Shown here: positions 61,195-64,000 of the stretch, one piece after another
Position numbering within the stretch: position 1 is the first letter of the stretch
How the letters are laid out: every line of letters begins with the position of its first letter
DNA from: Fratercula arctica
Taxonomy: Eukaryota > Chordata > Aves > Charadriiformes > Alcidae
Reading direction: 5' to 3'
Length of the DNA: 64,000 nt
Assembly (NCBI GenBank): GCA_947846985.1
Contig: CANTUZ010000001.1
Location: 36,356,727 to 36,420,726, forward strand
Notes under the pieces: model-generated
What the model saw: only the letters and a program-made list of their open reading frames with translations
Databases searched by the model: none
What the model was told of the DNA's origin: nothing
Program-made: the position numbers and the translations under genes

Positions 61195-62304
61195 GCCATA
61201 CTCATAGTGAATAGATCTACTAATACACAGTAAACTGTGAATTCACCTTTAAACTATAAGCACCTTGGTAATTCCCTTGGAAACTAATCTAATGCTTGTG
61301 AAGTAAAAGAGCTACTGTTTGATGCTTTGTTTAACAAGAATATTAATTAAAACTTGTTCAATACTGCTATTTTGGGTAACTGTATGTACTTGTACTATGC
61401 AATGATGGGTAGAATGCACGCAATAAAGTCACTGTTTTATACAGTTTTGCAGTGAAACAATCTTTTATTCATGGGAAAGAAAAATATAGTATTTTGGGGT
61501 TTTATTTTCTCACTGGAGAGGTTACATTTTTGTTTCATTACTACTGTGTTGTTTATACAAGCTCTTTGGCAAAAAAAAGCCATGCATGCTTTTGAGGAAA
61601 AAAGAAAAATAAAACCTAACAACTGGTTAATAATATGCAGCTGTCTATAACGTCAAAGAACAGACAAAAAGAACATTATTATCAGCTGAAACTGCAAAGG
61701 AAATACACTTTAATTTGATAGTTTGCTTTCATGAGCATGCTTAAGTCATAGGCCTTTCAAAAAGCTCTCTGACATTTCAGCAAAAGGAAGCAAAATTGTA
61801 AAGGGCAGACAAGGTTTACCAATGCCAGACTCCATATATGTATAGAAATTGCTGTTGTGTGTACAGTCTTTAAACTGCTTTCTAATTCCAGTTGAATTCA
61901 GTAAATTTAATTTTCTTAAGCTGGATTTCCCTGATACTGCACAAAAATTGAATTCACAGAGCTGGAGGAAGAAATGATTATGTTGGTCTGCTCCTTTTGT
62001 CCAACAGCTCAGGCTGTGTCCAGGGTACACTACAAGATGTTAGTTAAAGGGCTTTTCCAGAGGCATGAGACATTATAAACCAATTTTTGCCCTTGATTCA
62101 CCTGAAGAGTTCATTTAAGTTTTGGGATTCTCAACCTGCAGAAAAGTTGTCTCACTCCACGGTAAAGGGCATTTTGAATTACTGTTTCTTCATGATAGAT
62201 CTGCTTCACTTCATATATTATAAACACTGAAATAGTAATTTATCCAGAGATCAAGCATAGAGGAATTATTCTTTAGCTTGAAGGTCCAGACCCTCACCTA
62301 AAAG

Positions 62305-62332
62305 AAAAAAAAAAAAAAAAAAAAAAAAAAAA
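62305..62332. repeat. Poly-A run (28)
   Basis: Uninterrupted A homopolymer with no attached retrocopy recognised on its left. Confidence 0.9.
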
Positions 62333-64000
62333 GTGATGACTCCCTCTGCAAATTATATTTGCGGATTAATGAAAAAGTGAAAGACTATCAACAGAAATCA
62401 AAGTGTCTTGATTTTCCAGTATTTGCTTTTTTCTTCCCTCATCAAAAGTCCATATGCTCAATAAAAATATGTGGTTTTGGTGAGAAATTTAATCTTAAAA
62501 CAGGGTGAAGACTTGATCTAAAATTGTCTGCAGGTAAATCTGTATTCTAAATAAGTAATAGCAACATCATAATTTTTGATAAATCAGTATGCTATTTCTT
62601 TTCCTTTTCCCCCCTAATTAGCCCTAAATAACCAATGTAGGTGATATGCAAAATTCCATGTGAAGAGTTAATTATTTTTTACTTGTACAGAAAAGAATGA
62701 AAATACTAAATTTGTTTGGCATTCAGATGTTCTTTTCTAACTGTTTTCAGCTGTTTAACTGAAAGATCAGTTACTCTTCCAGCCGTACCTACTATTAGGA
62801 GATATTGGTTAAAACCAGTAGTCCTTAGCTGTCCTGAGTGGTGATCATATTTAACAGTATGATTTTTAGTATGCCTAATAATAAGATGGTGTTTCATAGT
62901 TTGGACTAGTTTGTCATACTCAATCCTTCAATTGCAGTAAGTTAGTCTAATGAAAATAGGCAATTTACTTTAAAAATCATATAATTTTGGATTTAAAAAT
63001 GCAGATTTAGCAGCCACAACTAATAACTAATAAAGCCATAACTAATAACTAATAATAACAGCCATAACTAATTCAAATTCAAATATGCTTTTTATTGCAT
63101 TTACTCTCAGATTTGATATAAGTAAGTTCTTTTACAGTGTCTTCAATTCCAGTCTAACTCAAGGACAGAGCATACCCACATATAGTTATAGGTGATGGCT
63201 ATCTCCAATACATCTGTTTACAATATATAAAATCTTCTGAATATTTCAAAATGGTAAGGCAGTTTTCATGAATTAAATAAATTATTATAGTAGCCCTAAT
63301 GTACATGTGCATTTGTAAATATATGTTCTTTAGATATGAAGTATGTTTAAGACTAAACACATCCACAGAAATAATAAAAGGCAAGACATACATTGAATTA
63401 CTATTATCTCCATGTTATTCCTTCCTTTTTCTGATTCTAAGTTGTCATATCTATATAGTTTTAGGTGGGACACTGAATAGTGTATTAATTGTTACGTTGT
63501 ACTGTGAGCTGGTAATTTAGGAGTCCTTGTTTTAAAAACGCACAGGTTCCTTCTGAATTTTTGGGTCCAAAATGTCAAGAAGCCAATATATGGTTACTCT
63601 CAGCTGAATTTGGAACTTGAAATAGAATTCCATTATTCAAAGGTAACTTACAGGCCTTTATTTTTTGTGTCCTTACATAGGCTTCCCATAAGAAATTCTG
63701 CAACTTCTGTTACTCCTGGTGGACCATGGCAACAGCAAAAGACTGTGGCATATAGGCTGAGAAGTATTGAATACAGAAAACTGCATATGAATACATGGCC
63801 GTTGAAGAGTAACATTCCCTGTAAAATCTTAATATCTTTGTCGTTGCTTTGCTCAATATATCTTCCAGGATGGAGCAAAGAATGGCTACAGCAGATAAGC
63901 TATTGAGCTGATTGTGAACTTTTGCTTATAATTTTTTGACTTTTAAAGATCAAGCAGGTCTCCTTCTGCATGGCTACCTGATCTCTCTGGGCTTGTTACA

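Larger units (their letters stand above)
57214..64000. other. AT-rich sequence to the window end, no gene seen
   Basis: Contains the poly-A and GAGGA microsatellites listed separately, an (AAAC)n tract at about 59195-59225 and small tandem 'ataactaata' units near 63020-63070. No recognised gene. Confidence 0.35.

Noticed and set aside
1..64000. tRNA, rRNA and CRISPR features
   Set aside because: No cloverleaf-type sequence with a T-loop GTTCRANNC in the right context, no rRNA-like block and no regularly spaced direct repeats were seen by eye. Small ncRNAs cannot be excluded without a covariance-model search.

Overview
This is a stretch of vertebrate, almost certainly bird, nuclear DNA. It is AT-rich and gene-poor. 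It carries many CR1 LINE fragments with the typical 3' tail built from ATTCTATG units, several ERV-L-type LTRs, and many microsatellites and poly-A runs. I found no host gene with exons I could name. There is no operon-like or prokaryotic organisation, no convincing tRNA or rRNA gene and no CRISPR array. The species cannot be decided from the window.

Layout. 0-5 kb: a CR1 3' end (about 188-487), then a minus-strand ERV-L-like element made of two LTRs around a non-coding, minisatellite-rich interior (2623-4609), then a GGAA microsatellite. 5-12 kb: mostly unique sequence, with an old eroded CR1 (about 6550-7865) and a young CR1 tail (10785-11078). 12-18.5 kb: a GC-richer LTR-like repeat (about 13140-13832) and a second, inverted, 5'-truncated copy (about 18070-18478). 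The first copy is interrupted by a perfect 111-bp inverted copy of sequence 1.2 kb away (12182-12292 equals the reverse complement of 13481-13591). A 1.16-kb CR1 lies between the two (15032-16190). 20-30 kb: an old CR1 3' region (about 20140-20720), a solo ERV-L LTR (23961-24485) and another old CR1 (about 28190-29420).

34.2-40.1 kb: the most informative part, an ERV-L-lineage endogenous retrovirus on the minus strand. It has a complete 335-bp 3' LTR, a purine-rich tract, pol (protease remnant, reverse transcriptase, RNase H, integrase), gag, a tRNA-Lys-type primer binding site and only the last 41 bp of the 5' LTR. There is no env. Gag and pol share one reading frame over about 5.3 kb, broken only by TGA, TAG and TGA. 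The TAG sits at the gag/pol boundary, where a readthrough codon could be expected.

40-64 kb: further CR1 fragments on both strands (40218-40937, 42488-42860, 44195-44846, 55563-56190, 56795-57213), an unclassified GC-richer block (about 40938-41570), a pair of diverged direct repeats (52658-52850 and 55108-55310), and microsatellites including 19 units of GAGGA. The rest is AT-rich sequence in which I see no gene.
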